From the NCBI GenBank assembly GCA_036874045.1, contig CM072347.1, forward strand, positions 6,202,501-6,266,500: 64,000 bases of DNA. Direction: 5' to 3'. The notes under the pieces were generated by a model, which saw only the letters and a program-made list of their open reading frames with translations, made no database searches and was not told the DNA's origin. The DNA comes from Cymodocea nodosa (taxonomy: Eukaryota; Streptophyta; Magnoliopsida; Alismatales; Cymodoceaceae). This document shows, in pieces, positions 22,067 to 34,780 of the stretch; position 1 is the first letter of the stretch; the number at the start of each line of letters is the position of its first letter. A program made the position numbers and the translations under genes.

Positions 22067-23539
22067 CTAAATAAAGCTTGAGTAGTCCTCTACTCTGACT
22101 TCCTCTATAATTCCAAAGGAGCTTTTTGGTGTTTTCAGAATAGGTTTCAGTCTTTGTCCATTTACTTTAAATATATTCTGATTTTTAGGATTTTCAATTT
22201 CAATAGCTCCATAAGGATAAACATTTCGAACTATGTAAGGTCCTACCCATCTAGATCTTAATTTTCTTGGATGGTTATGGAGTCTAGCCATATAAAGATA
22301 TATTTCTTGTCTTATTTCAAAGCTTTTAGGAATAATTTTTCTATCATGCCAGAATTTAATTTTCTCTTTTTCTCTTACAGTACTCGAATAAGCTTCATTT
22401 CTAAATTCTTCTAATTCAATTAGTTGCATTTTCCTATTTTCAGCAGCTTGATTTAAATTAGTGTTCAGAGTTTTTAATGCCCAATAAGCTTTATGTTCTA
22501 TTTCAGCAAGTAAATGACAACTTTTTCCATATACTAGCCTAAAAGGTGACATACCTAAGCCCATTTTATAAGTAGTTCTATAAGCCCAAACTGCATCTAT
22601 CAATCTATTAGCCCAATCTGTTCTGGTAGGATTTACTACTTTTTTCAAGATTAATTTAATTTGTTTGTTTGCACTTTCTACTTGTCCACTTGTTTGTGGA
22701 TGATATGATGTTGCAATTTTGTGGTTTACTCCATACTTCTTCATTAAGGCTTCAAAACTTCTATTACAGAAATGAGTTCCTCTATCACTGATAATAGCTT
22801 TAGGTATTCCATATCTGGCAAATATATTTGTTCTTATAAATTGTATTACCACTTTGTTATCATTAGTTTTTGTAGGAATAGCTTCTATCCATTTAGATAC
22901 ATAATCCACCCCCAACAATATGTAATTAAATTGATTAGACATAGGAAATGGACCCATAAAATCTATTCCCCACACATCAAAGATTTCAACCTCAACAATA
23001 GGATTAAGAGGCATCATATTCCTCTTTGATATTCTTCCTATTTGTTGACATCTTAAACAACTTAAGCAATATTTATGAGCATCTTTGAATAGTGTTGGCC
23101 AATAAAACCCTCATTGCAAAATTTTTACAGTAGTTTTCCCTGAACCAAAATGCCCTCCACAAGCTTGGTCATGACAGAAAGACAATATGCTCGAATATTC
23201 AGTTTCTAGAACACACCTCCTTAAAACTACATCAGGAAATTTCTTAAATAAGTATGGGTCTTCCCAATAGTAATATTTTACTCTTGAGAAAAACAATTTC
23301 TTATCCTGTCTACTCCAATCCTTAGGTGTTAAATTAGTAACTAAGTAATTAACTATGTCTGCATACCAAGGCATTGTGTTCATGGTCATTAATTGTTCAT
23401 CAGGAAAATTATGCTTAATTTCAATATTTGATTTTTCTATTTGTAATCTTGATAAATGATCTGCTACTACATTCTCACAACCTTTTTTATCTTTAATTTC
23501 TAGATCAAATTCTTGCAATAATAATATCCATCGGATCAA
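22067..23539 (-). pseudogene. Integrase and end of RNase H region, element 2
   Basis: The integrase starts with an HHCC zinc finger ([16 protein letters not shown]..., then a C-x2-C half near 23040-23070). Next is the DDE core with AIISDRGTHFCNRSFEALMK and TSYHPQTSGQVESANKQIK. A C-terminal GPY/F-type module (KLRSRWVGPYIVRNVYPYGA) completes it. Order and motifs are those of plant Ty3/gypsy of the Athila/Tat group. It is the 3' end of pol, with ORF3 about 0.6 kb downstream. Not a single frame. Confidence 0.85.
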
Positions 23540-23546
23540 TCTAGGT

Positions 23547-23795
23547 TTAGTTTCTTTTTTTCTTTAGTAGATGTTTTAGAGCTGAATGATCCGTGTATAC
23601 TATTACTTTAATTCCAATCAGATATGATCTAAACTTTTCTAAAGCAAACACAACAGCTAATAATTCTTTTTCAGTAGTTGTGTAATTAACTTGAGCATCA
23701 TTTAAGGTTTTGCTTGCATAATGAATCACTCTAGGAGATTTTTCTATCTTCTGTCCTAACACTGCTCCTACAGCAAAATCAGAAGCACCGCACAC
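23547..23795 (-). pseudogene. RNase H, element 2
   Basis: CGASDFAVGAVLGQ at the start, followed by IHYASKTLNDAQVNYTTTEK-type and VYTDHSALKHLL motifs. These are typical of the Ty3/gypsy RNase H between RT and integrase. The domain removes element RNA during reverse transcription. Confidence 0.85.
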
Positions 23796-23813
23796 TAATT
23801 CAAATAGATGGTT

Positions 23814-25716
23814 TCAATTAGGTGCCTGAATTATAGGAGTTGAAATTAAACTAGTTTTAAGTCTGAAAAATGCTTCTTTGCAATTTTTATCAAAGTTAAA
23901 TGGGACATCTTTTAATAGATTAGTTAAAGGCCTAGCTATCTTGCTAAAGTCTTTAATAAATCTTCTATAAAAACCAGCATGTCCTAGAAATGATCTAATA
24001 TCTTTTACTGATTTAGGTTCTGGTAGATTAGAAATTACTTCTATTTTAGCTTTTTCTACTTCCAACCCTTTTTTAGAAACAACATGCCTTAAGACTATTC
24101 CTTGTTTAACCATGAAGTGGCATTTTTCCCAATTTAAAACCAGATTTTTTTCCACAGCATTTTAATATTTGGTCTAAATTGCTTAAACACACTTCATATG
24201 AGTTGCCATATATAGTAAAATCATCCATAAATATTTCTAAAAATTCTTCAGTCATTCTAGTAAATATGCCCTACACACACCTTTGAAAGGTAGCTAGCGC
24301 ATTGCATAATCCGAATGGCATTCTTTTAAAAGCATAAGTTCCATTAGGACAGGTGAAAGTTGTTTTCTCTTGATCCTCTAATGCTACTGGAATTTGATTA
24401 TACCCTAAATACCCGTCTTGGAAACAAAAATATTCTTGCCCTACTAATCTTTCCAGCATTTGATCTATAAAAGGTAAGGGAAAATGATCTTTCCTAGTCA
24501 CAACATTCAGCTTTTTATAGTCTATACATACTCTTCAGCCTAATTGAATTCTAGTAGGTATCAAGTCTTGACTTTCGTTCCTAATAACTGTTAATCCTGA
24601 TTTCTTGGGAACTACATGGATTGGACTAACCCACGAGCTATCAGAAATCGGATAAATTATATCATTATCTAACCATTTAACTATTTCCTTCCTGACTACT
24701 TCTTTAAGGTTTGGATTTAATCTCCTCTCAGAAATTCTAACAGGTTTAGCATTCTCTTCTAAATATATGTGGTGACAGCATAAAGTCGAACTTAACCCTT
24801 TTATATCAGTCATAGTCCATCCTATTGCTTCTTTATAACTTTTTACTACATCTTTTAATTTAGCTATTTGATCCTCTTTTAAACCTGAAGCAATAATGAT
24901 TGGACAAGTTCGTTTATCTTCTAGAAATATATAGGTTAATTCAGGAGGTAAAAGTTTTAATTCTAAATGTTGCCCATCAGAAGCTAGAGCTCCTGACTGA
25001 ACATCATCATTTTTTAAATTAATTTCTTCCATATCTCCTTCTATATTTATGCTTTCATTTTCCTCTGAAGTTTCAGAATTGATTTGACTATTTAATTCTT
25101 CTTGAATCACATCATCTAACATATCTCTTTCATCCTCTAAAAAGTCTATAGTATGTAAGGACATTTCTAACTCTTCAAACCTTTCTGGTTTGAAAATATT
25201 TAATTGAGTATCCTCATTACCATATGCTAACTTCATTACTCCAGTTTTAAAATTTATAACAGCCCCTGATGTTGCTAAAATTGGTCTTCCCAAAATTAAA
25301 GATGTATCACTATTTTTATGTTTAATTTGTTGGGAATCTAAAATTACAATATCAATAGGATATATAAATTTTATTATTTTAATTAAGACATCCTCTATTT
25401 TTCCTCTAAGGTATCTTATACTTCTATCAGCTAATTGAATAATCGTACTAGTAGGAGTTAAGCCTTCTAATCCTAAGGATGCAAATATATCACTTGGCAT
25501 AACATTTATACCTGCACCTAAGTCTATTAAGGTTCTTTCTAGAATGGTATTTCCTATGGTGCATGATATAACAGGGATTCTAGGATCAGATAACTTTTTA
25601 GGAATTTGTGGCAGAAATAGGGAACTACTTTGCTCAGCTAAAAATACATTTCTAAGAACTTTTCGCTCTCTTTTCTTAGTACACCAATCCTTAAGAAATT
25701 TAACACAAGGTGGCAT
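23814..25716 (-). pseudogene. Protease and reverse transcriptase, element 2
   Basis: The retropepsin-like active site is LIDLGAGINVMPSDIFASLG (about residues 60-80 of the 25716 segment), with ILGRPILATSGAVI following. The RT shows YPISDSSWVSPIHVVPKKSG, the FQDGYLGYNQIPVA block, AFKRMPFGLCNALATFQRCV and, near 24190-24240, a catalytic FMDDFT-type motif. The connection motif IRSFLGHAGFYRRFI follows. This is the Athila-type RT signature. Several frames are used and several breaks are present. Confidence 0.85.
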
Positions 25717-25719
25717 TTT

Positions 25720-26760
25720 CTACAATAAATCTAACAAAGGAATGATAACTTGTACTTTTTCAAAAATTTCTCTGATTTTCTTTTGTCTTTCAGGTATTGT
25801 TTGTTGTAATCTTTCAGGATAGGGTGCTAAAGATTTTGATTTCAAAGATTCTTTTTCTTTCAATTGATTTGTTTGATCATTTTTAGCTTCAATCGCAGAT
25901 TCAGATTGTTCTTTAGTGATTTCTAGACTTTCAGCTATGACATTTTCATTATCATTTTGATTTTTACTCTTATCCACCTTCATATCATTTTCATTTTCAG
26001 TTCTTGGTGGTATATCAGTTCCAGATCTTAATGTTACACATACATCTTCCAGATTTTCGTTACTTTCATGATGTTTTTGTATATCATTTTTGTGATTATG
26101 ATCTTCAATTGTTTTTAGTTTTAAAGTGCATTCTTTAAATTCTCTTGCATTAGTATTTTCTGTTTGTTGTATATTTTGCAAATTATGCAGGTTTATAACA
26201 TTATAATCTTCATTGTCCTATTGCATAACTTGTATTTTCATTGCATTTTTGTCTAATGCTTTTAATTTTGTTTCCAGATCATCTAATTTCATTGCATTCA
26301 ATTTTTGATCAATTTTCTTTATGATTTTTTCAGTTTCGTAAATTATATCCTATTTAGGTTCTGAATATGAATCCTTATAATTTAATTGGTTGACTTCTTG
26401 TTGCTGACACATAAAGTATTCTAGTTTGTCTAGATTTTGCTCTATACTATGCTCTAGTCTATCATAGTTATCCCAAACTTCAGTGTCTCTCATCATATTA
26501 CACATTCTATACTGACCATCAGTTGGGTAAACTATAAGATTCTCATACTCAGCTCTATTATATTGAGGATAATTCATTTGTTGTTCATGGGATCTAATCA
26601 TCTATAAACATCTCAGTTTCAAACAGTCAGAAATGTCGTGTTCTTTAGAATTGCAGAATTCACATATGCTAATTACAAGTTTCAAAAATATTTGAGCATA
26701 AGCATATGCCATATTCTCAATTATAGAAGAAAACACTCAACTCTGGCTATTAAAACGAAA
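25720..26760 (-). pseudogene. 5' leader ORFs of element 2: zinc-knuckle (NC) part of gag and charged linker
   Basis: Just inside the primer site, at about 26640-26750, the minus strand encodes an NC-type CCHC knuckle. The sister copy at 37659-37859 reads it clearly as CEFCNSKGHDISDC. A Gln/Asn/Tyr-rich segment (26350-26601) and a Lys/Glu-rich segment (25720-26181) precede the protease. No capsid-type gag domain is found here, although this is its normal place. The capsid-like ORF of this family lies near the 3' end in sister copies. Confidence 0.65.
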
Positions 26761-26796
26761 CAGCTCTAACAGTTACTTATATCAATTCAATTCAAT

Positions 26797-26814
26797 TCCC
26801 CAACAACGGCGCCA
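26797..26814 (-). promoter_or_regulatory. Primer-binding site of gypsy element 2, tRNA-Asp
   Basis: The minus strand reads TGGCGCCGTTGTTGGGGA, the Athila/Tat-type complement to tRNA-Asp with slight divergence. It starts seven bases from the LTR end (26822). Confidence 0.85.
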
Positions 26815-26821
26815 TAAAACT

Positions 26822-28990
26822 TGTTTGGATTTTCCCAGCACTACACTAGAAAAACTTGGATTTGTTTCTTCTGTTTTACTTAGTTAATTTATCTTTATGT
26901 CTATTCTTACTTTTAGAAGTAAACAAACAACCTTTAATACAATTTAAATATTAATTCCAATTTGTACTTTAACTGCAAGTGCATAGTGTCTATTATATCA
27001 GTGTGCAAGTACAGGTCGATCCCATAGGGAATTGCTGACGAATTTAAGAATTGTTTGATTGTTAACAATTCAAATTTATATTCAATAAGCACTCCGTTGA
27101 ATTACAGTTAACTCAACGGAGAAAGTTTGTTGAGTTATGGCTAACTCAACAGACTATCCTCGTGGACTTAAATTAACTCCACGAGCCTGTCTCTTCTTTA
27201 TAATATTGCTATTTACAAAGGAATTCGGCCAACCATTGGGCGATTCCATAGATTGTAAATAACATCAATTAAGCTTTTTAATACTAGTTAACATTGGATT
27301 TATCATTAAGTAATACTAACATTCAGATGATTCAAATAGTAACCATTAAAATCTTTAAGTCTTTTGTACGAACCAATTTCAGTAAATTATAAAATTAAAA
27401 CTAACATAAAACAATCACAAAACTGATATAGATAACATTAATCACGATACAACACAAACAATACAACACTCAAATACAACATACAAACAAAGATAAATTG
27501 TTTTTGATATTTTTGTTTTGATGTGAACATGGAAATGGGCGAAAGGTGAAATGTAAGTAATCTCACTTGACAGTAAATACTTTTGACACTACTTGCAACG
27601 CGATTACACCACTTACAATTCTGTCTCCTCTCCCTATAGAATCGCGAGTCTAGAATTGCAAGATGATCTCCTCTTCAGCATACAGGCATCAACCCGAAGC
27701 CAAGGCTAAAAGCTTTACAATCTCCTGAAATATGAGTCGGCGCTTGGTGAAAATGGCTTCCCTTCCCGCGACGCGATCACTCCTCACAATGGTTGTCAGA
27801 CACTATGTTTGGCTCGGAATCGACCCGACATCAGACAAGTATCTTCACAGACCTCCGATGGTTGGTAATTATGGTGGTGATGATAGTGGTGATGGTTGGT
27901 GTGGTACTTCAGAGAATTACGACGCTCATCCTCCTCTACACACACTGTCCGTCCATCGATCACATTTTCTTCTTTTTTTCTTCTTTTCTTTTATATTTCT
28001 TCAGTAGTAACTACTTCTTCTTGAAAGATCGGTTGGATTTCCTTCATTCATATCAACGGCGATGCTTCCTTCTCCTGCGCGATACATGCAAACATGGTTT
28101 TTCCTTCCAACTGTCCTGTTTCTGCAACCGCTACAGTGGCATATTAGAAAATATATAGTCTATGGAGTTACAAATAACTCAACGGACTTTCTTCGTTGAT
28201 TTCACTATAAAATACGTGCATAAATTTAACTATCCGATGCTCAGGTGCATTTCAGATACTTAAGAACTTAACTATCTGATTCTCAGATGCATTTCGGATA
28301 ATTACAGATAACTCACTGATACATAACTTAAGTAAATCTACTAGATCTTGACACATGTCAGCAGCAGTTTTAATCATAAAATAACATTTCGGAGAGTTAC
28401 AGGTCAAACTATCCGATGCTTAGATGCATTTCAGATAGTTACAGCTAACTCACCGAAAATCCACTTAAGTCACTTTCCCAGAACATGACACGTGTCCTCA
28501 GCTATTTTATAAATAAAAAGAGATTTCAGAGAGTTACAGGGATAACTATCTGATGCCCAGCTTTAATTTCAGATAGTTATAGATAACTCACCGAAAGTTC
28601 ACTTAAGTCATCCATTCTGGTTTCGACACGCGTACTTCAGGAAATAATAAAATATTCTTTCAAAACATAACTGTTCGGCAATATAAACATAACTATCCGA
28701 CATATTCGGTTTGTTAAACAAAACTATCCGAAATATGTTCGGTATGTTAAACATAACTGTCCGAAATATCAGAAAATTCGGATACTTAAGAATTTCATAG
28801 CCTGCAACTTACCGACAGTTCATAAATGTACTAAATTAACATTAATTCCCCAAAATTAAGTAGATTCTTCAATTAAAGCATATAATAGTGCAATTATAAC
28901 ATAATGACTTAATTCTTATATGATAAGCTAAATATTATGCAATTAGCCATCATTTAACTGTTAATAATATGCACTTTTTCATTCTAAACA
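26822..28990 (-). repeat. 5' LTR of gypsy element 2
   Basis: Same termini as 12820-15015. Near-identical sequence throughout, including the GC-richer block (27700-27930) and U3 array (28150-28770). Confidence 0.9.
28150..28770 (-). repeat. U3 array of short inverted repeats, element 2 5' LTR
   Basis: Homologous to 14180-14790. Modules of TAACTATCCGATGC facing TTTCGGATAGTTA-type arms, with CTTAAGT and ACACGTGTC sites. Confidence 0.8.
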
Positions 28991-29155
28991 GTAGGTTTAT
29001 AAAAATTGGATCCATAGACGCTATTGACATTGGTACCTCAGATTTAATCTCTTTTGATATTCAAACACTTTCTCTTTTACTTTCCTTCGTGTGATTAATT
29101 GTGGCTGTTCTTCCTCTTCATCTTCTGAGATTAAATCTAAAAATAAAGGCTCTTC
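28991..29155 (-). mobile_element. Continuation of gypsy element 1 ORF3 beyond element 2
   Basis: Starts with the right target duplication GTAGG. It then matches the ORF3 sequence at about 20140-20270 (TATAAAAATTGG, GGTACCTCAGATTTAAT, AAATCTAAAAATAAAGGCTC). This confirms that element 2 is nested in element 1. Homology stops at about 29150-29160, where plus-strand pol begins. Confidence 0.7.
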
Positions 29156-29163
29156 ACCAAATA

Positions 29164-30993
29164 GTTCCCTATTTCTGCCACAAATTCCTAAAAAGTTATC
29201 TGATCCTGGAATCCCTGTTATATCATGCACCATAGGAAATACCATTCTAGAAAGAACCTTAATAGACTTAGGTGTAGGTATAAATGTTATGCCAAGTGAT
29301 ATATTTACATCCTTAGGATTAGAAGGCTTAACTCCTACTAGTACGATTATTCAATTAGTTGATAGAAGTATAAGATACCCTAGAGGAAAAATAGAGGATG
29401 TCTTAATTAAAATCAAAAACTTTATATATCCTATTGATATTGTAATTTTGGATTCCTAACAAATTAAACATAAAAATAGTGATACATATTTAATTTTGGG
29501 AAGGCCATTTTTAGCAACATCAAGGGCTGTTATAAATTGTAAAACTGGAGTAATGAAGTTAGCATATGGTAATGAGGATACTCAATTAAATATTTTCAAA
29601 CCAGAAAGGTTTGAGGAGTTAGAAATGTCCTTACATACCATAGACTTTTTAGAGGATGAAGGAGATATGTTAGATGATGTGATTCAAGAAGAATTAAATA
29701 GGCAAATCAATTCTAAAATTTTAGAAGAAAGTGAAAGCATAAATATAGAAGGAGATATGGAAGAAATTCATTTAAAAGATGATGATGTTCAATTAGGAGC
29801 TCTAGCTTCTGATGGGCAACATTTAGAATTAAAACTTTTACCTCCTGAATTAACCTATATATTTCTGGAAGATAAACAAACCTATCCAATCATTATTGCT
29901 TCAGATTTAAAAGAGGATCAAAGAGCTAAATTAAAAGATGTAGTAAAAAGTTATAAAGAAGCAATAGGATGGACTATGACTGATATAAAAGGGTTAAGTT
30001 CAACTTTATGCTGTCACCACATATATTTAGAAGAGAATGCTAAACCTGTTAGAATTCATGAGAGGAGATTAAATCCAAACCTTAAAGAAGTAGTCAGGAC
30101 GGAAATAGTTAAATGGTTAGATAATGACATAATTTATCCAATTTCTGATAGCTCGTGGGTTAGTCCAATCCATGTAGTTCCCAAAAAATCAGGATTAACA
30201 ATTATTAGGAATGAAAGTCAAGACTTTATACCTACTAGAATTCAATCAGGCTGGAGAGTATGTATAGACTATAGAAAGCTGAATGCTATGACTAGGAAAG
30301 ATCATTTTCCCTTACCTTTTATAGATCAAATGCTGGAAAGATTAGTAAGGCAAGAATATTTTTGTTTCCTAAACGGGTATTCAGGTTATAATTAAATTCC
30401 AATAGCATTAGAGGATCAAGAGAAAACAACTTTCACCTGTCCTAATGGAACTTATGCTTTTAAGAGAATGCCATTCGGATTATGCAATGCACTAGCTACC
30501 TTTCAAAGGTGTATGCAAGGCATATTTACTGGAATGACTGAAGATGTTATAGAAATATTTATGGATGATTTTACTGTATATGGCAACTCATATGAAGTTT
30601 GTTTAAAAAAATTTAGACCTAATATTAAAATGCTGTGTGGAAAAAAATCTGGTTTTAAATTGGGAAAAATGTTACTTCATGGTTAAACAAGGAATGGACT
30701 TAGGGCATGTTGTTTCTAAGAAAGGGTTGGAAGTAGATAAAGCTAAAATAGAAGTAATTTCTAATCTACCAGAACCTAAATCAGTAAAAGATATTAGATT
30801 ATTTCTAGGACATGCTGGTTTTTATCGAAGATTTATTAAAGACTTTAGCAAAATAGCTAGACCTTTAACTAATCTATTAAAAGATGTCCCATTTAACTTG
30901 GTTAAAAATTGTAAGGAAGCATTTTTCAAACTTAAGACTAGCTTAATTTCAACTCCTATAATTCAAGCTGCTGAAATAGAAAAATGCAATTAA
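29164..30993 (+). pseudogene. Protease-RT region of element E
   Basis: IPVISCTIGNTILERTLIDL with GVGINVMPSDIF marks the protease. SDSSWVSPIHVVPKKSG, RMPFGLCNALATFQRCMQG and IEIFMDDFTVYGNSYE mark the RT palm, followed by FLGHAGFYRRFIKDFSKI. It is closely similar to 23814-25716 but on the opposite strand. Part of a fossil. Confidence 0.85.
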
Positions 30994-30999
30994 TTGAAT

Positions 31000-31347
31000 T
31001 AGAAGAATTTAGAAATGTAGCTTATTCGAAGACTGTAAGAGAAAAAGAGAAAATTAAATTCTAGCATGATAGAAAAATTATTCCAAAAAGCTTTGAAATA
31101 GGACAAGAAGTATATCTTTATATGGCTAGACTCCATAACCATCCAGGAAAATTAAGATCTAGATGGGCAAGACCTTACATAATTTGAAATATTTATCCTT
31201 ATGGAGCTATTGAAATTGAAAATCTTAAAAATCAGAATATATTTAAAGTAAATTGACAAAGACTTAGACCTATTCTGAAAACACCAAAAAGCTCCTTTGG
31301 AATTTTGGAGGAAGTCAGAGTAAAGGACTACTCGAGCTTTACTTAGT
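31000..31347 (+). pseudogene. C-terminal end of integrase, element E
   Basis: Plus-strand match to the end of the integrase at 22067-22450, including the KLRSRW-GPY-type module and the final DYSS segment. Confidence 0.7.
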
Positions 31348-31930
31348 AAAAAAAACAATTTTTATGTTTATATATATATATAAAAAAAACTTTAAAAAAT
31401 ATATATATATATAAAATATAAAAATCGTTGTAGTTCAACCGACTAGATCCTTTGGTATGACTGGAACATAAAAAATATGTATATTTATTTTCAGAAAAAA
31501 AAATAAATATTGGTTTTACCGAAACATAGTATCGGTTCAACCGGAAAAAATATTTAGGTCTGACCGAAACATAATATCGGTTAAACCGATAAAAAAAAAG
31601 AATAAAAAAACTATTATCGGTTATATTTTTATTATTATATTTGCTTGTACTAGGAGTCCGTTGAGTTACGCTTAACTCAACAAGCTTACTCTGTTGATTC
31701 TTGAGTTAGTCAACGAGCTTATTCCGTTGAGTTAACTGTAACTCAACGGAGTACTGTAGCTAAGACTGCGGATAAAATAGTAATAGTTGGTTCAGGAAAT
31801 GACTTGATTACCTGCCTAAACTTAGGGCTTATTTAAACTAAAACCTAGGGTTTTGGGGGCATTATCCGGCAAATCATTTAGAATCTATAACAGTAGAAAT
31901 CAGAGCAATTCCGTGTTGTTGTGTAACTCC
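31348..31930. repeat. INT-ORF3 gap of element E with two inverted-repeat families
   Basis: 31430-31630 carries ACCGAAACATAGTATCGGTT and ACCGAAACATAATATCGGTT in tandem. 31655-31755 carries CCGTTGAGTTACGCTTAACTC and CCGTTGAGTTAACTGTAACTC palindromes. Non-coding. Confidence 0.75.
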
Positions 31931-34135
31931 ATGATGAGGAAGATGACGCCTGAATTCTGGGAAGATGCAGTGGACACCGCATAGTTTCTAAAGGAATCTG
32001 AAGAATGACACACGCAGCAAAAGATCCGGAATACAACAAGAGAGAAAGAGCTACAAAAGGTAGAATCAGAACTCTTTAACTTGAGGAAAGTTTTGGTTGA
32101 GTTAGAAATACAAATACCTCAAATAATGGAGACACGAATTAGAGTGGCAATTGAAATTGCAGTAAGTAAAGAAAGAAAGATCCGGCCAAATAATGAAGTA
32201 GCCCTAGAGTTAATTCAATGTAAAACCAGATTGTGGTTTAAGAAATGCATTGCTGGTCATGCAAGATGGGCAATATGGCAACAGCAACGAGCAAGAGAAT
32301 AGGAGGAACCAATTGCTAAAAGACCTACTCCTGAGGAATAGCAGTCAGGACCTCTAGTTCAGCCAACAGAGCCATTGCCATGAGTTGCATTTGCTTGGCC
32401 GAGAACTACAGAAGAAGAGATAGAATTTGCTAGCTTGGTCAAGACAGCAAGAGACCAAGGTGATACTCAAGAGATAGCTACAGCTAAGGCACATATTTTA
32501 TATGATGCCATTAAGAAAAAAAGGATCGAAGAAAGGATAAGGGCCCAATACAAAATAAAAGTTGAATAGTATCAGGCAGCAACTAAATCAAGTGCTACAA
32601 GAGAGGTTGGTCCTTCGAGACCAGTAGTTATAAAAGAAGTTAAACAGGAAGAGCCAGTACCTATGGCTCGAAGGCCTACAGAGCCTACTTTTGTAGATTT
32701 AATTTCAGAAGATGAAGAGAAAGAATAGACACAACTAATCAGAAAAAAGAAAGGAAAAGAAAAAGTGCCTGAATATGAAGAAATTAAATCTGAAGTACCA
32801 ATTTTTATAGGGCCTGTGGAGTAAATTTTTATTAACCTGCTATCCGATTCTAAGGAAGAGTAGGAGGAGTTGCAGTAGCAGAAGCAAAGAAAAGAAGAAA
32901 ATCAGGCTGAAATTAGTCTACAGCCTATACAAAAAAGAATAGAAATTAGGGTAGAAACTGAATTGCCCGTGACTCCATCCCATTCTGTTACAGAATCAGA
33001 AAGAACAGTAATAGAACAGATTGGTAGTCAGGAGGTACAAGAAAGAGTAGAAAATGAAGAGGCTGAAAGAAGCCATTTCGACAAAAATAATTCCACAGAT
33101 TCCACTGAAGAACAAGAAAGTCTTCAGCAATTTATGGAGAGAATTCAAGATAGAGTGGAGAGTTTTGCCAGCTCACCACCACAAACAGAAACAAAAATTC
33201 AGGAATCTGTAGAAAATGTTTGAATGCAGCCTATAGAAGATGAAGAGCAAGAGCAAACCCCTCTAGAATAACAAAGTCACCTTCCTGACCCAACTGAAAT
33301 AACAATTTTGAATGAAGTACATTTTTGTAGTCAGGAAGCTTATACCAAATACCAAGAAATAAGGGGTTACAACATTATTTACAGTAGACCAATAAATTGG
33401 GATGGAATGCAAGAAATCAAAAATTTATTTGAATTCCAAGGTCTACTGCAATTCATATCTCAAGAAAGAGGGCAAGCAGTATATGAGAATTTAGTACCCT
33501 ATTTTTATGCAAATTTAAGAGAAGGAGAAGGAGGATTAATTTCAAACGTGGAGGAAGCTGATGTATAGATAACACCAGAGCTGCTCTACAACATTTTTAG
33601 TTTAAAGAATGAAGGAATAAAAATTTTGGAAGATACAACTATCGTCGAGTGGATTGAACAAGAAATCAAAGATTGTTTAGCTATCAGTCCTGGTGTGCCT
33701 TTATTAAACAGATTGAAGCATTTAAGTGGTAAAGCACACATGGTAGCTAACATTCTAATTAAAAATGTCTATCAACGACAGGGCCATGACATAAAATTAA
33801 GTCAATTTGTCAAATGGGCCACATATGTAGTTGTGAACAAGGTTCAAATAAATTGGTCTGCAATTTTTATCTTCAAGCTGAAAACATTAAAGAAAAAATT
33901 GTTTTATGGAGATTTAATTCCACTGCTGATGGTGGACTGTATCAATTTCACTAAATGGACATCAAAAAAGATCAGATCTAGAACTATTTCAATGAAAGAA
34001 TATAGAAATTTTGTAACTGCAGAGATAGCTATACCTTCTAAAGGCATTACAGGAGCTGTAGAAAGAATTAATCAATTAGAGCTTCAATTAGAAAAACTCC
34101 AGAAGGAAGTAGATGAACTTAGGAATAGAGATTAA
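31931..34135 (+). pseudogene. ORF3 of element E (PF20167-like), about 735 codons long
   Basis: From ATGATGAGGAAGATGACGCC (31931) to a stop at 34135. It has a charged N-terminal part (METRIRVAIEIAVSKERKIR), an acidic Glu/Gln-rich middle, and the plant-transposon-type domain at 33308-34050: EIRGYNIIYSRPINWDGMQE, FEFQGLLQFISQERGQ, LLNRLKHLSGKAHMVANIL, QRQGHDIKLSQFVKWAT. The C-terminal coiled coil is LELQLEKLQKEVDELRNRD. It shows that the charged region and the domain region form one ORF in this family. Some breaks are present. Confidence 0.7.
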
Positions 34136-34554
34136 ATTGTATTGTTCGTCTACTTATGTAAAATTGTATGAAATTGTATGATGTACTTGTAATGTAATTG
34201 ATTCATACTAATGAATATAGTTTTTCAGATGCAATTTCCATACATGTTTTGGATGTGAAATGAATGGAATTTATTGAATATTATGTAATTTGTGGAACTT
34301 TATGAATGAATATGTAACAGATTTACAATTTGCTGAATGACAGGATAAATGCTTAAAAATTTCTACATGTTGCAAGGTAAAATGTAAATTTTGCATAACA
34401 TAAAATAACCTACAAGTTAAATCTTTATATAATGTTCAGATTTAAACGAATTTTAATCAGAATGATGCATTAATGACATAGATTTAACTTTATTTCAATT
34501 AGTAGAAAAAAGAAAAGAATAGAGGAACTTACGAGAGTAAAACTTAGAAGTTGC
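34136..34554. other. AT-rich spacer between ORF3 and the hairpin cluster, element E
   Basis: Non-coding, homologous to 11136-11561. Nothing recognised. Confidence 0.5.
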
Positions 34555-34780
34555 TAAGTGTTAACTCAACGAAGTAAGTCCGTTGAGTTAAACGTAACTC
34601 CACGAGGTTAGTAATATAATATAAGGTCACTTTGTTGAGTTATCTGTAACTCAACGAAGTTAGTCCGTGGAGTTAGCAATAGTAACCAACTTTGTTCCGT
34701 TGAGTTATCTGTAACTCAATGAGGTTAGTTCATGGATTAAGTAGAGCAGTTATTCATTTAACCACGAATGAAACTTCGTC
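34555..34780. repeat. Hairpin cluster between ORF3 and ORF4, element E
   Basis: CAACGAAGTAAGTCCGTTG, GTTGAGTTATCTGTAACTC palindromes and CCGTTGAGTTATCTGTAACT, at the same position as 10890-11135 and 18180-18420. Confidence 0.8.

Larger units (their letters stand above)
12820..28990 (-). mobile_element. Gypsy element 2 (Athila/Tat-like Ty3/gypsy), both LTRs, about 16.2 kb
   Basis: The most complete element in the window. In element order it shows 5' LTR (26822-28990), tRNA-Asp primer site, leader with zinc knuckle, PR-RT-RH-INT (25716-22067), ORF3 (21491-18845), ORF4, F-box ORF (17910-16772), polypurine tract 1, spacer, polypurine tract 2 and 3' LTR (12820-15015). The gag-like ORF present in sister copies is absent here. 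It is inserted in ORF3 of element 1 and itself hosts the SINE-like insertion. By eye the two LTRs differ at roughly 4% of positions over their first 250 bases, mostly transitions, so it is fairly young, perhaps one to a few million years. It is broken at several points. Confidence 0.85.
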
